Source: CAVWSM01 sp963757805 (GTDB lineage Bacteria; Actinomycetota; Actinomycetes; Jiangellales; Jiangellaceae). From it: a stretch of 64,000 nucleotides of DNA. The DNA lies in NCBI GenBank assembly GCA_963757805.1, contig CAVWSM010000006.1, positions 1,364,001-1,428,000 of the forward strand, written 5' to 3'. The translations under genes were made by a program, and so were the position numbers. The notes beneath the pieces were generated by a model. That model made no database searches and was not told where the DNA came from. It saw only the letters and a list, made by a program, of their open reading frames with translations. Within the stretch, counting starts at the first letter, position 1. The number at the start of each line of letters is the position of its first letter. Positions 1-8,758 of the stretch are shown piece by piece.

Positions 1-9
1 CTGCCGGGC

Positions 10-483
10 CTACGGCGTCACGGGCACGCGGAAGTCGCCGGTGCCCGGCGTCGGGTCCAGGATCCAATGCTCGGCGACAACCGCCCGGTAGAGCCGCAGC
101 TCCGCCGGCGGTCGTACTCGATCGACAGTCCACTCGCCGGCGCCGTCGACAACCGACTTCCGCGAGAAGACCGCCATGCCTCGGTCGAGCTCAGATCCAT
201 CGACTTCCGATGCAACGGCCGACATATAGACCGCCTGCCCGTTGCCCACCGGCACCTTCGAGTCGAAGATCACGATGCTGACCTCGGGCCGAGCGGCGAT
301 GTTCTGCGAGTGCCTCGACCCCGGCCGCGACACCCAGACAAGCTCTCGGTAGTCGGCATGCGCAAACCAGACGGGCGACACCCACGGTTGTCCTGCGGAG
401 TCGGCCGTGCCAAGCACCATATAGTGGTTGGCGTCGAGAATGGCCCGGGCGATTGCGGCGGACTCCTCGCCGAGCGTTGCCAT
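10..483 (-). CDS. PNPOx-like flavin/F420-binding split-barrel protein
   Basis: A 157-residue protein of the pyridoxamine 5'-phosphate oxidase-like fold. The N-terminal part shows the usual pattern of a short helix, then MVLGTADSAGQPWVSPVWF (about residues 22-40), then a second strand and a SRPGSRHSQNI stretch that in this family contacts a flavin or F420 phosphate. Family members reduce or bind small cofactors or substrates; the substrate here cannot be read from sequence. The start is the ATG at 483. It lies just downstream of the MFS gene on the same strand (24 bp gap), so the two may be cotranscribed. Family assignment is good, exact function unknown. Confidence 0.75.
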   Translation of the reverse strand: MATLGEESAAIARAILDANHYMVLGTADSAGQPWVSPVWFAHADYRELVWVSRPGSRHSQNIAARPEVSIVIFDSKVPVGNGQAVYMSAVASEVDGSELDRGMAVFSRKSVVDGAGEWTVDRVRPPAELRLYRAVVAEHWILDPTPGTGDFRVPVTP

Positions 484-507
484 AGCTGACCTCCCATCAC
501 GCGGCGG

Positions 508-1954
508 CTAGTGCACAGCCGCCGGCACCCGCTCCTCCGACTCATCCACGCCGGTCCGCCTGACCCGCATGAACACAGCGCTGAGCGCTCCCGCCAAAGC
601 AGCAAACGCTGCACCCGCGACGAACGCAACGTGGTAGCCGCGGTTGAGCGCTTCCAGCTCGCCGACTCCAGCTGCGACCAGGTCGTCGGTGCGGCCCGCC
701 GCGAGGCTGGCCAGAACCGCTAGCCCAAGTGCGCCTCCCATCATGAACGACGTGTTGACGACTCCCGACGCCAGACCGGCCTCGGCTCGGCTCAACGTCG
801 CTCATCGCCGCGAGGAGCACGGGGTTGAACGCCAGCCCGGCGCCAAAGCCGAGCATCACCATGGCCGGGAGAACGTCGACCACAAACGACCCGTCGACCG
901 GCGCTCGCGCAAAGAGCAACAGTCCCACGGCGACCAGCACCATGCCGAGCGCGAGCGGCGCCCGGAAGCCGAACCGCAGCACGATCTTCGCCGACAGTCC
1001 GAGCGAGAAGACGGCCATGATGAGGTTGGCCGGCAGGAACGAGAGGCCGACCTGCAACGGGGTGTACCCCAGCACCAGCTGCAGGTACAGCGCCGACAGG
1101 AAGAACCAGGCGAACATCGCGGCTGCCCACAGCACGCCCACCGCATTGGCGGTCGCGACGTTGCGCAGCCGGAACAGCCCGAGCGGCACCAACGGCGACT
1201 CGGCGCGCGCCTCGATGACTAGGAACAGCACCAGGAGTACGACTGCCGCGGCCAGCAGACCGACAGTCTGCCCCGACGTCCAGCCGGCCTGGTTGCCGTT
1301 GACGATGGCGTAGACGGCGAGCATCAGCGACGCGGTAACAGTCACCGCTCCGGATACGTCCAGCTTGGTGGCCATCGCCGACGCGCGATCGCGCGGCAGG
1401 AGAACGACGCAGAGTACGGCGACGACGACTCCGACCGGCAGGTTGACGAGGAACACCCAGTGCCAGTCGAGCGAATCCGTCAGGATGCCGCCGAGCAGCA
1501 CGCCGATGCTCCCACCGCCGGCCGCGACGAAGCCGATGACACCCATCGCCTTCGCGCGGTCGGCCTCCTCCGTGAAGATCGTCATGATCAGCGACAGGGC
1601 GACGACGGCGACGACCGCTCCGCCCAGTCCCTGCGCGGCTCGTGCGGCAATCAGCATCTGCTGCGACTGCGCAAGGCCACACGCCAATGACGCTGCCGTG
1701 AAGACCGTCAGCCCGATGAGGAAAAGTCTGCGGTGTCCGAACAGGTCGCCGAGCCGTCCGCCCAGCAGCATGAACCCGCCGAACGTGAGCAGGTAGGCGT
1801 TGACGACCCACGCGAGGGACGTTTCCGAGAAGCCGAGATCCTCTCTGATCGACGGCAGTGCGACGTTCACGATCGTCGTATCGAGGACGATCATCAAGTC
1901 TCCGAGGCACAGCACGACAAGCGCCAGCCAGCGGTTTCGACCTTCGAGACTCAC
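508..1954 (-). CDS. MFS drug efflux permease, DHA2/EmrB-QacA type (frameshifted)
   Basis: A multi-spanning drug:H+ antiporter of about 480 residues. Family motifs are clear: LDTTIVNVALP (residues 24-34) and motif A, GGRLGDLFGHRR (65-76), then alternating hydrophobic segments consistent with 14 TMs. The reading frame breaks near 790-800: the upstream frame runs to LLAAMSDVE, and the normal continuation AGLASGVVNTSFMMGGALG lies in the next frame, ending at 508. Removing one base (extra T in the GTTG at about 791-795) restores a full-length protein. Start is GTG 1954 with AAGGAG eight bases upstream. It follows an ArsR-SRPBCC pair on the same strand, which may govern it. The break may be a sequencing indel. 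Confidence 0.8.
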
Positions 1955-1994
1955 TATGTGCTCCTTGCATTCGATTCAGGCGCGCACTGTCCCC

Positions 1995-2021
1995 ACTCAG
2001 GTGGGGCTCCCACACCTGAGT
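1995..2021. promoter_or_regulatory. 9-bp perfect inverted repeat upstream of the MFS gene
   Basis: ACTCAGGTG (1995-2003) and CACCTGAGT (2013-2021) are perfect reverse complements separated by 9 nt. The repeat lies between the end of the SRPBCC gene and the GTG start of the MFS gene at 1954. It could be an operator for the MFS gene or a weak terminator hairpin for the upstream pair; there is no T-tract on the minus strand, which favours an operator slightly. Confidence 0.45.
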
Positions 2022-2043
2022 CGTTGCCGAGCGCTGCTTCTTG

Positions 2044-2515
2044 TCAGGCCTCCGCGCGCTGCTTTCCAGCCAGGCGTCAATGGCGCCGAACATCTCCGCG
2101 GTGCCTTGCCGGCGCTGCGCCGGCGTGTCGAGGCCGTCGAGGTAGGCGCCCTGCTCCGTGTAGGTCAACCGCGTGCCGGCACCTCCGGCTTCAGCTCGAC
2201 CGTGCCGACGCTGACCGACATCCGCGCGTCGTCGAGGTACATCTCGTAGGCGTAGATGATCCGCTCGTCCGGCACGATGTCCATGTAGCGGGCTTCGAGG
2301 GTGAACGTCGGGCCGCCTCCGGGGAGGGAGCCCTTGTTGAACTCCCGTCCGCCGACACGGAAGTCGAGCTCATATTCGTCGGGCTTCTCGTCGGGGCCGC
2401 CCATCCAGCTCAATTTGGCGTCCGCGGAAGCCCAGGCCGCAAACACGCGTGCCGGAGCGGCCGCAAAGGTGCGCTCGACGACGAATGTGTCGTGAACAAC
2501 GGAGCGTTCGGTCAT
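2044..2515 (-). CDS. SRPBCC/AHSA1-domain protein (frameshifted near 2180)
   Basis: An activator-of-Hsp90-ATPase-like START-fold protein, the usual partner of the adjacent ArsR regulator. From ATG 2515 it reads MTERSVVHDTFVVERTF, then the family motif around ARVFAAWASADAKLSWM. The frame stops at 2165, but the conserved C-terminal segment TYTEQGAYLDGLDTPAQRR continues in another frame immediately downstream. One base missing around 2176-2185 explains it. The C-terminal end is uncertain: the second frame has no stop before the MFS gene, and a TGA at 2044-2046 in the third frame is the likeliest natural end, implying a second indel. The start overlaps the ArsR stop (ATGA). Confidence 0.65.
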
Positions 2516-2877
2516 GACTGGTTCTCCTTGGGTGTGGGGGTTGTGGGCTCGTCGTGCTGCGTCGCGAGGAAGTCGCCGAGGCGGTCGAGGCGGCGCTCCC
2601 ATCCCGCCCGGCGCGCTGCGATCCATTCCTCGGCCGACTGCATGGCGCCCCGTTCGATCTGGCACATGCGCACCCGACCAACCTTCAGCGACCGGACCAG
2701 GCCGCTCGCCTCGAGCACCTGCAGGTGCTGGAGCACCGCCGGCAGCGACATCGCCAGCGGCTGGGCCAGCTCACTGACCGACGCCGGCCCTTGGCTCAGT
2801 CGCTCCACCATGCTCCGGCGGCTCGGATCAGCGAGCGCCTGGAACACCCGGTCGAGGGTCGGCGATTGGTTAGGCAC
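2512..2877 (-). CDS. ArsR-family transcriptional regulator
   Basis: A winged-helix repressor of the ArsR/SmtB fold. It shows DRVFQALADPSRRSMVERL, then SVSELAQPLAMSLPAVLQHL (recognition helix) and LEASGLVRSLKVGRVRMC (wing). No cysteine metal site of the CxC type is seen in the recognition helix, so it probably belongs to the SRPBCC-linked, metal-independent branch. The GTG at 2877 fits the usual N-terminus; the frame stays open upstream to 2964. It overlaps the SRPBCC start by the ATGA arrangement, so the two are translationally coupled, and it probably represses its own operon. Confidence 0.85.
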   Translation of the reverse strand: MPNQSPTLDRVFQALADPSRRSMVERLSQGPASVSELAQPLAMSLPAVLQHLQVLEASGLVRSLKVGRVRMCQIERGAMQSAEEWIAARRAGWERRLDRLGDFLATQHDEPTTPTPKENQS

Positions 2878-2972
2878 ACGCTTAAGTATTCGCCCCGCCG
2901 GCGGGTTGGTCAATGGCATTCGTCTCAAGCCCGCGGCGATCCCTTGCCCGCGGGCGCCCGGCATGAGATTTC

Positions 2973-5636
2973 TTGACCGTGCAGGAGTACCCCGCCCACT
3001 GGGCGACCGATGTCGTGCTGGCCGACGGCGCGACTGCGCACGTGCGACCCATCATGCCGAGCGACGCTGACCGGTTGGTTGCGTTCTATGAGCGCGTGAG
3101 CGATCAGTCCAAGTACTACCGGTTCTTCGCGCCCTATCCACGGTTGTCCGAGCGCGACATCCATCGCTTCACCGAGGTTGACCACGTCGACCGGGTAGCG
3201 CTCATCGTGCTCGTGGGTGACGAGATGATCGGCATCGGCCGATACGACCGTCTCGACGGCGACGACGCGGAGGTCGCGTTCCTGGTGGAGGACTCGCAGC
3301 ACGGCCGCGGAGTCGGCAGCCTGCTCCTGGAACAGCTTGCGCAGGCCGCGCGCGAGCGCGGAGTTTCGCGCTTCGTAGCGGAGGTGCTGCCTGAGAACCG
3401 CAAGATGATGCAGGTGTTCCGGGACGCCGGTTACCTGGTTGCCAACCGGTTCCAGGACGGCGTCATGCACCTCGAGTTCGCGATCGACCCGACGGCCGAC
3501 TCGTTGGAAGTCATGCAGTCTCGCGAGCATCGGGCCGAGGCGCGGTCGATCGAGCGGCTGCTGACGCCCCGGTCGGTCGCCGTCGTGGGCGCGAGCAGGT
3601 CGCGTGACACCGTCGGCCAGACGCTCGTACGCAACCTCGTCACGGCGGGCTTCACGGGGCGGGTCTATGCGGTCAATCCGCACACCGACGCCGTCGCCGG
3701 CGTGCCCGCCTATCCGTCGCTGCGCGACCTGCCCGGCGCGGTCGACCTGGCGATAGTGGCCGTCCCTCCGGAGGCGGTGCCAGACATCGTGCTCGACGCC
3801 GCGCATGTCGGGGTGCGGGGGCTGGTGGTCGTCTCGGCCGGGTATGCGGAGACCGGACCCGAGGGCCGGGCGCGGCAGGAGACGCTCGTACGGCTCGCGC
3901 GAGCCAACGGCATGCGTGTCCTCGGACCCAACTGCCTCGGCCTCATCAACACCGACCCGGCCTTCGCACTCAACGCTTCGCTCGCCCAGCAGCCACCGCA
4001 ACCGGGACGCATTGGTTTCTTCGCCCAGTCCGGTGCCCTCGGCACCGCCATTCTCGAGCAGGTCGCGGCGCGCGGGATGGGCCTGTCCAGCTTTGTCTCC
4101 GCCGGAAACCGGGCGGATGTGTCCGGCAACGACTTCATGCAGTTCTGGGACTCTGACGAGCGTACGGACATCGTCTTGCTCTATCTGGAGTCAATAGGCA
4201 ACCCTCGCAAGTTCAGCCGCATCGCCCGCCGCATCGCGCGGAGCAAGCCCATCGTCGCGGTCAAGAGCGGCCGCGCGACGCAGGGAGTGCCGCTCGGTCA
4301 CGCGGTGCGCTCGACCGACGCGCCGCCAGCCGCCGTCGACGCGTTGTTCCGGCAGGCGGGTGTGATCGGTGTCGATACGCTGCCCGAGCTGCTGGACGTG
4401 GCGCAGCTGCTCGCCTTCCAACCTCTTCCCCGAGGGTGGCGGGTGGCGGTTGTCGGCAACTCGGACGCGATCGGGCTGCTGGTGGCCGATGCCGCCGCGA
4501 GTGCTGGGTTGGACATCGTGACGCCGATCAGGGACCTCGGCGCGGCAGCGTCACCGACCGACTACAAGCACGCCCTGGCCGAGCTGCTCGGGTCTCCCGA
4601 CGTGGACTCCGTCGTCGTCACCTTCGCCAGTGCGGTCGTTGAGGCGAGCAGCGCAACCGCGGTCGCCGAAGTGATCGCCACCGCTGCCGCGGGCGCGGAC
4701 AAGCCGGTGGTGGCAACGTTCCTTGGCGCAAGCGGGGTGCGTGGACCGCTTCAGCGGACGGACGAGCAGGCCACGGCGATGCCGGGATCCGTGCCGTCGT
4801 ACCCCTCGCCGGAGGAGGCGGTGCGCGCACTGGCGCATGTCACCGCGTACTCAATCTGGCGTCGTCGGCCACCCGGCACTGTCCCCGACGTCGACGGCAT
4901 CGACGAGGTGGCGGCGCGCACACTCGTCGAGCGGGTGCTGGCCGAACGGCCCGAAGGCGGGCAGGTCACGCAGGGCCAGCTCGTCGAGCTGCTCGGCTAC
5001 TACGGGATAGAGCTGTTGCCGATGGTGCCGGTGGCGACCGTCGACGAAGCGGTGGCGGCGGCTGAGCGGCTCCGCTACGACGTCGTGCTCAAGGCGACGG
5101 CGCCGCACCTGCGGCACCGGCCCGATCTTGCCGATGTCTGGCGCAACATCGACTCCGCAGCCGAGATGCGGGATGCGTGGTCGACCATGTCGCAGACCCT
5201 GGCCGAACCGTCCGAGGCCGGGTTCGTCGTGCAGCGCATGGCGCCGCCGGGGCTGCCGGTCATCGTGCGTGCCCGGGAGGACCAGCTATTCGGACCCATC
5301 GTCTCGTTCGGCGTCGCCGGCATCACCACAGAGCTGCTCGGCGACCGAGCCTTCCGCATCCCGCCACTCACCGACGTCGACGCCGCCGAGATGGTGCGCG
5401 AGGTGCAGGCCGCACCGTTGCTGTTCGGCTACCGCGGTGCGGACCCAGCCGACGTCGCAGCGATCGAGGACTTGCTGCACAGGGTGTCCCGCCTCACCGA
5501 CGACCTGCCGGAGGTGAGCGCACTCGAGCTCGATCCGGTGCTCGTCGGCGTCAAAGGCCTGTCGGTAGTCAACGCCGTACTCTCGGTCGCCCCACCGCAG
5601 ACCCGGTCGGACTGGTACTCCCGACGTCTCGGTTGA
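2973..5636 (+). CDS. Bifunctional GNAT acetyltransferase / acyl-CoA ligase (ADP-forming-like), Pat-type protein acetyltransferase
   Basis: An 887-residue fusion. Residues 20-170 form a GNAT domain with an acetyl-CoA loop at QHGRGVGSLLLE (109-120). From about 195 an acyl-CoA synthetase (NDP-forming) module follows: CoA-binding Rossmann domain starting SVAVVGASRSRDTVG, ligase domain with FFAQSGALGTAILEQ, and a C-terminal ATP-grasp part from about 660. Relatives such as Salmonella Pat acetylate lysines of acetyl-CoA synthetase; there the GNAT domain is C-terminal, so the order here is reversed. The synthetase part is often catalytically dead and may bind acetyl-CoA as a regulator. Start is TTG 2973 or GTG 2979. 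It is divergent from the ArsR operon. Confidence 0.85.
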   Translation: MTVQEYPAHWATDVVLADGATAHVRPIMPSDADRLVAFYERVSDQSKYYRFFAPYPRLSERDIHRFTEVDHVDRVALIVLVGDEMIGIGRYDRLDGDDAEVAFLVEDSQHGRGVGSLLLEQLAQAARERGVSRFVAEVLPENRKMMQVFRDAGYLVANRFQDGVMHLEFAIDPTADSLEVMQSREHRAEARSIERLLTPRSVAVVGASRSRDTVGQTLVRNLVTAGFTGRVYAVNPHTDAVAGVPAYPSLRDLPGAVDLAIVAVPPEAVPDIVLDAAHVGVRGLVVVSAGYAETGPEGRARQETLVRLARANGMRVLGPNCLGLINTDPAFALNASLAQQPPQPGRIGFFAQSGALGTAILEQVAARGMGLSSFVSAGNRADVSGNDFMQFWDSDERTDIVLLYLESIGNPRKFSRIARRIARSKPIVAVKSGRATQGVPLGHAVRSTDAPPAAVDALFRQAGVIGVDTLPELLDVAQLLAFQPLPRGWRVAVVGNSDAIGLLVADAAASAGLDIVTPIRDLGAAASPTDYKHALAELLGSPDVDSVVVTFASAVVEASSATAVAEVIATAAAGADKPVVATFLGASGVRGPLQRTDEQATAMPGSVPSYPSPEEAVRALAHVTAYSIWRRRPPGTVPDVDGIDEVAARTLVERVLAERPEGGQVTQGQLVELLGYYGIELLPMVPVATVDEAVAAAERLRYDVVLKATAPHLRHRPDLADVWRNIDSAAEMRDAWSTMSQTLAEPSEAGFVVQRMAPPGLPVIVRAREDQLFGPIVSFGVAGITTELLGDRAFRIPPLTDVDAAEMVREVQAAPLLFGYRGADPADVAAIEDLLHRVSRLTDDLPEVSALELDPVLVGVKGLSVVNAVLSVAPPQTRSDWYSRRLG

Positions 5637-5678
5637 CGCGAACGGCCGCGAACCACCGAGCGTGGCAGGATGACCGCT

Positions 5679-6257
5679 ATGGCGGAAACCTCCACCCTGC
5701 GCGCGGCAATCGAGCGGGCGGGCTACTACCCCGACCTCGTCTCCGACTCCTTGCGTACGGGTCTGGGCGGCGAACCAGTCTCAGCATTTGTCGTGCACCA
5801 CGAGCCGCACTTCGACCGCGACGAGCTGCGTCGTCACGTCAGCGTCGCGGTGCTCACCCCGACACGGCTCGTGGTCAGCCACACCGACGAGTACCCCTCC
5901 GACGAGGCGCACCCATTGCCTTACGCCATCACCACCACCGAGTCGGTCGCGCTACGTCGCATCGCCTCCGTCATCGTGAGCCGCACGGTCACCCAACCGA
6001 CCAGCTATTCCACCGGCGACTCCGCCCGCGAGGTTGTCCTGACCGTCGGCTGGGGTGCGGTGAGTCGCGCCGACTTCGAGCCGGCGAGCTGCGGTGACCC
6101 GCAGTGCGAGGCCGACCACGGCTACACCGGCAGCGTGACCGCCGACGACTTTTCGCTGCGCGTGAGCGAGGCGGCCGACGGTCGCAATGTGGTCGCACAG
6201 CTGCTCACCTTCGCGGAGGCGCTCACCGCGGCCACCTCCCAGTCCGTGACCAGATAG
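5679..6257 (+). CDS. DUF5998 family protein
   Basis: About 192 residues, soluble, no signal peptide. It contains the repeated features of this actinobacterial family: LRAAIERAGYYPDLV near the N-terminus, then AVLTPTRLVVSHTDE, VGWGAVSRADFEPASCGDP and LTFAEALTAAT at the end. A Cys pair (ASCGDPQCEADHG) may bind metal. Function is unknown. ATG 5679 is preceded by AGGA at a suitable distance; ATG 5670 is an in-frame alternative. It is followed after 7 bp by the phosphodiesterase gene, an arrangement I recall as conserved in actinomycetes, so it probably acts with that enzyme. Confidence 0.75.
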   Translation: MAETSTLRAAIERAGYYPDLVSDSLRTGLGGEPVSAFVVHHEPHFDRDELRRHVSVAVLTPTRLVVSHTDEYPSDEAHPLPYAITTTESVALRRIASVIVSRTVTQPTSYSTGDSAREVVLTVGWGAVSRADFEPASCGDPQCEADHGYTGSVTADDFSLRVSEAADGRNVVAQLLTFAEALTAATSQSVTR

Positions 6258-6264
6258 GCGCGAC

Positions 6265-7428
6265 GTGTCGATCCCCCTGACCGGCGCTCCCAGCACGTCA
6301 GCCGCCAGCAGCATCGTCCTGCCGAGGTACGGCGAGGCCTCCCTGGCCGACGTGCTGCCCTCGGTGCTGGGTGCGATGGGTGTCCGCGGTGAGCATGACG
6401 TGCTCGGGCTCCCGCTCGCCGACCGCTACTGCGTGCTGCTCGTCGACGGCATGGGTTACGAGCTGCTGCGTGCCCACCCCGCCGAGGCGCCCTTCCTCGG
6501 GTCGCTGATCACGTCCGGGAAGGCCATCACCTCGGCGACGCCGTCGACCACGGCGACGAGCCTGACCAGCCTCGGCACCGGCCTCGCCCCGGGGCGGCAC
6601 GGCGTGGTCGGTTACACCTCGCGGGTGCCAGGCACCCGCGACCAGCTGCTCAACGCGCTGACCTGGGACCAGCCGGTGGACGCGCGCACCTACCAGCCGC
6701 ACCCCACTGTCTTCGAGCGTGCCGCGGCGTCCGGCGTCCGGGTGGTCACGGTCTCGCAGCGCAAGTTCCGCGACTCCGGCCTGACGGTCGCCGCGCTGCG
6801 CGGGCCGCGCTTCCGCGGCGCCGACACCCTTGGCGAGCGGGTCGCCGCGGTCACCGAGGAGCTGACCGCCCCGGGGCCGGCACTCGTCTACGTCTACGAC
6901 GGCGATCTCGACCCGACTGGTCACCGGCACGGCTGCGGCGCGCCGGCCTGGCGCTACCAGCTTGTGCAGGTCGACCGGTTTGCGGAGCAGATCTACGACG
7001 AGCTGCCCCGTGGGTGCGCCCTCATCGTCACTGCCGACCACGGCATGGTCGACGTCCCGCACGACCAACGGCTCGACGTCGACGCGGTGCCGGCACTGCG
7101 CGACGGCGTTGCCCTGATCGGGGGAGAGGCGCGGCTGCGCCACGTCTACGCCTTGCCCGGCGCGGCCGGCGAGGTCGCCGCCGCGTGGACGGAGGTCCTC
7201 GGCCCCCGGGCCATCGTCGTGACCCGGGCGGAGTCGGTGGCCGCTGGATGGTTCGGCGCCGTCGAGGACCGCGTTGCTGAGCGTCTCGGTGACGTCATCG
7301 CGGTGTCGCTGGGATCGTTCGCCGTCGAGGTGAGCAGCGTGTTCCCGTTCGAGAGCCAGCTCATCGGCCTGCACGGTGGTCTGTCGAGCGAGGAGGTCCT
7401 CGTACCCTTGCTTGTCGCAACTGCCTGA
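6265..7428 (+). CDS. Alkaline phosphatase-superfamily nucleotide pyrophosphatase/phosphodiesterase
   Basis: A 387-residue metalloenzyme of the NPP branch. Metal and nucleophile motifs are in order: CVLLVDGMGYELL (first metal Asp), SATPSTTATSLTSLGTG (Thr nucleophile), VYDGDLDPTGHRHG (metal ligands), TADHGMVD (Asp-His metal pair) and GLHGG (final His). No signal peptide or membrane segment is visible, so it is probably cytoplasmic. The substrate, a nucleotide or other phosphodiester, cannot be assigned. Start is the GTG at 6265. It sits between DUF5998 and thymidine kinase with short gaps (7 and 14 bp), so the three form one operon, pointing to nucleotide metabolism. Confidence 0.85.
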   Translation: MSIPLTGAPSTSAASSIVLPRYGEASLADVLPSVLGAMGVRGEHDVLGLPLADRYCVLLVDGMGYELLRAHPAEAPFLGSLITSGKAITSATPSTTATSLTSLGTGLAPGRHGVVGYTSRVPGTRDQLLNALTWDQPVDARTYQPHPTVFERAAASGVRVVTVSQRKFRDSGLTVAALRGPRFRGADTLGERVAAVTEELTAPGPALVYVYDGDLDPTGHRHGCGAPAWRYQLVQVDRFAEQIYDELPRGCALIVTADHGMVDVPHDQRLDVDAVPALRDGVALIGGEARLRHVYALPGAAGEVAAAWTEVLGPRAIVVTRAESVAAGWFGAVEDRVAERLGDVIAVSLGSFAVEVSSVFPFESQLIGLHGGLSSEEVLVPLLVATA

Positions 7429-7442
7429 CTGGAAGGGACCGC

Positions 7443-8126
7443 GTGGCCGAGCTCGTCTTCTTCACCGGCACGATGGACTGCGGCAAGTCCACCCTCGCGC
7501 TGCAGGTCGACCACAACCACCGCGCCCGGGGCCTGGTCGGGATGTTGCTGTCCAGCCACGATCGGGCCGGCACCGGGACGTTGTCGAGCAGGCTCGGGTT
7601 GCGTGTCGATGCGGTCGAGGTCGACGCCGACACCGACCTGTGGCAGCTCGTCGTCGACCGGCTGATGCAGGGCGGCACTGTCGACTACCTGATCTGTGAC
7701 GAGACGCAGTTCTACACGTCGGGGCAGATCGACGACCTTGCCCGGGTCGCCGACGAGCTCGATCGGCCGGTGTTTGCGTTCGGCATCCTGACCGACTTCC
7801 GGACCCGACTGTTCCCGGGCTCGGCGCGGCTCGTCGAGCTGGCCGACCGGGTGCAGACCCTGCAGGTGCCGGCGCTCTGCTGGTGTGGTGAGCGGGCGAC
7901 CCACAACGCCCGCACTGTTGGCGGCGTCATGGTCGTCGAGGGGGAGCAGGTCCTGGTGGGCGACATCGACACGGCGACATCGACGCCAGGCAGGACGTCG
8001 GCTATGCAGGACGTCGGCTATGAGGTGCTGTGCCGAGCTCACCATCGCCGCCGCATGACCGCAGCCACCGCTCGGGCGGGCGCGCTGTCCGCGACGCCAT
8101 TGCCGTTCGACTCACCCGGCACCTGA
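7443..8126 (+). CDS. tdk: Thymidine kinase
   Basis: A 227-residue type II thymidine kinase that phosphorylates thymidine to dTMP in the salvage pathway. Walker A is FTGTMDCGKST (about 7-17), Walker B is LICDETQFY, the lasso-side motif is FGILTDFRTRLFPGS, and the zinc ligands are CWCGER and YEVLCRAHH. Start is GTG 7443 after GGAAGGGA. Between GDID and QDVGYEVLC lies a 12-residue stretch, where two residues would suffice, created by two tandem duplications (14 and 16 bp) that together keep the frame. The insertion lies in the zinc-lobe loop and may be tolerated. The last gene of a likely DUF5998-phosphodiesterase-tdk operon. Confidence 0.92.
   Translation: MAELVFFTGTMDCGKSTLALQVDHNHRARGLVGMLLSSHDRAGTGTLSSRLGLRVDAVEVDADTDLWQLVVDRLMQGGTVDYLICDETQFYTSGQIDDLARVADELDRPVFAFGILTDFRTRLFPGSARLVELADRVQTLQVPALCWCGERATHNARTVGGVMVVEGEQVLVGDIDTATSTPGRTSAMQDVGYEVLCRAHHRRRMTAATARAGALSATPLPFDSPGT
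7959..8021 (+). repeat. Two adjacent tandem duplications inside tdk
   Basis: GGCGACATCGACAC (7959-7972) is repeated as GGCGACATCGACGC (7973-7986), 13 of 14 bases identical. Directly after it, GCAGGACGTCGGCTAT (7990-8005) is repeated exactly at 8006-8021. Each duplication alone would shift the frame; together they add 30 bp and preserve it. Collapsing both gives VGDIDARQDVGYEVLC, close to a normal thymidine kinase. Confidence 0.85.
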
Positions 8127-8190
8127 CTCCGGGTGCGTGTCGATGGCGGAGCGGTGATTCCGACCCTCCAGAAATGGGAAGGAGCTGACC

Positions 8191-8742
8191 ATGACTAGCT
8201 CTGAGTCACCGGCCGCCAAGAACCTCGACGGCTATGGTGCGCCGGAGATCCCCTGGAGCCGGGTGCTCGAGAGCCTGTCGAGCATCACTCAAGGGCCGGG
8301 GACCGGCGGGCCGGACAGGCACACCTTCTGGTTGGCGACCGTACGACCTGACGGCCGGCCGCACGTGATGCCGCTGGGCGCGCTGTGGCTGGACGGAAGG
8401 TTCTACTTCAACGCCGGGCCCGACACCCGCAAGGCCAAGAACCTGGCGGCGAACCCGCACTGCACGCTGTCGGTCGCCACCAACGCGTTCGACATCGTCA
8501 TCGAGGGGACGGCCGAGAAGGTCACCGACGAGGCCACCCTGCAACAGGTCGCTGCGGCCTACGCCGCCCAAGGCTGGCAGCCCACGGTCCGCGACGGCGC
8601 GTTGTATGCGGAGTTCAGCGCTCCAGCCGCCGGCCCACCGCCGTGGGAGGTCTACGAGCTGAAGCCGGAGCAGGTCTTCGGGCTAGGCACTGCGGAGCCG
8701 TACGGCGCCACGCGCTGGCGTCTCTCTGCCGCAGCGACGTGA
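8191..8742 (+). CDS. Pyridoxamine 5'-phosphate oxidase-family protein
   Basis: A 183-residue split-barrel protein. It contains FWLATVRPDGRPHVMPLGAL, LDGRFYFNAGPDTRKAKNL and NPHCTLSVAT, the usual barrel strands with the Arg/Lys phosphate contacts. It resembles the actinobacterial general-stress or F420/FMN-binding branch; cofactor and substrate are not determinable. The ATG at 8191 is preceded by GGGAAGGAG with a 7-base gap, so the start is secure. It stands alone between tdk and the convergent sigma-factor partner gene. It is not closely similar to the shorter PNPOx-like protein at the left end. Confidence 0.8.
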   Translation: MTSSESPAAKNLDGYGAPEIPWSRVLESLSSITQGPGTGGPDRHTFWLATVRPDGRPHVMPLGALWLDGRFYFNAGPDTRKAKNLAANPHCTLSVATNAFDIVIEGTAEKVTDEATLQQVAAAYAAQGWQPTVRDGALYAEFSAPAAGPPPWEVYELKPEQVFGLGTAEPYGATRWRLSAAAT

Positions 8743-8758
8743 TGCACCGCACTGCGGC

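Noticed and set aside
792..2168. Long minus-strand reading frame through the MFS gene
   Set aside because: Only its first 50 codons (SRPBCC C-terminus) have protein-like sequence; the remainder is Arg-rich shadow of the MFS gene.
2925..4001. 358-codon frame opposite the GNAT/ligase gene
   Set aside because: Arg/His/Asp-rich composition typical of antisense frames in high-GC DNA, with the sense strand clearly coding.
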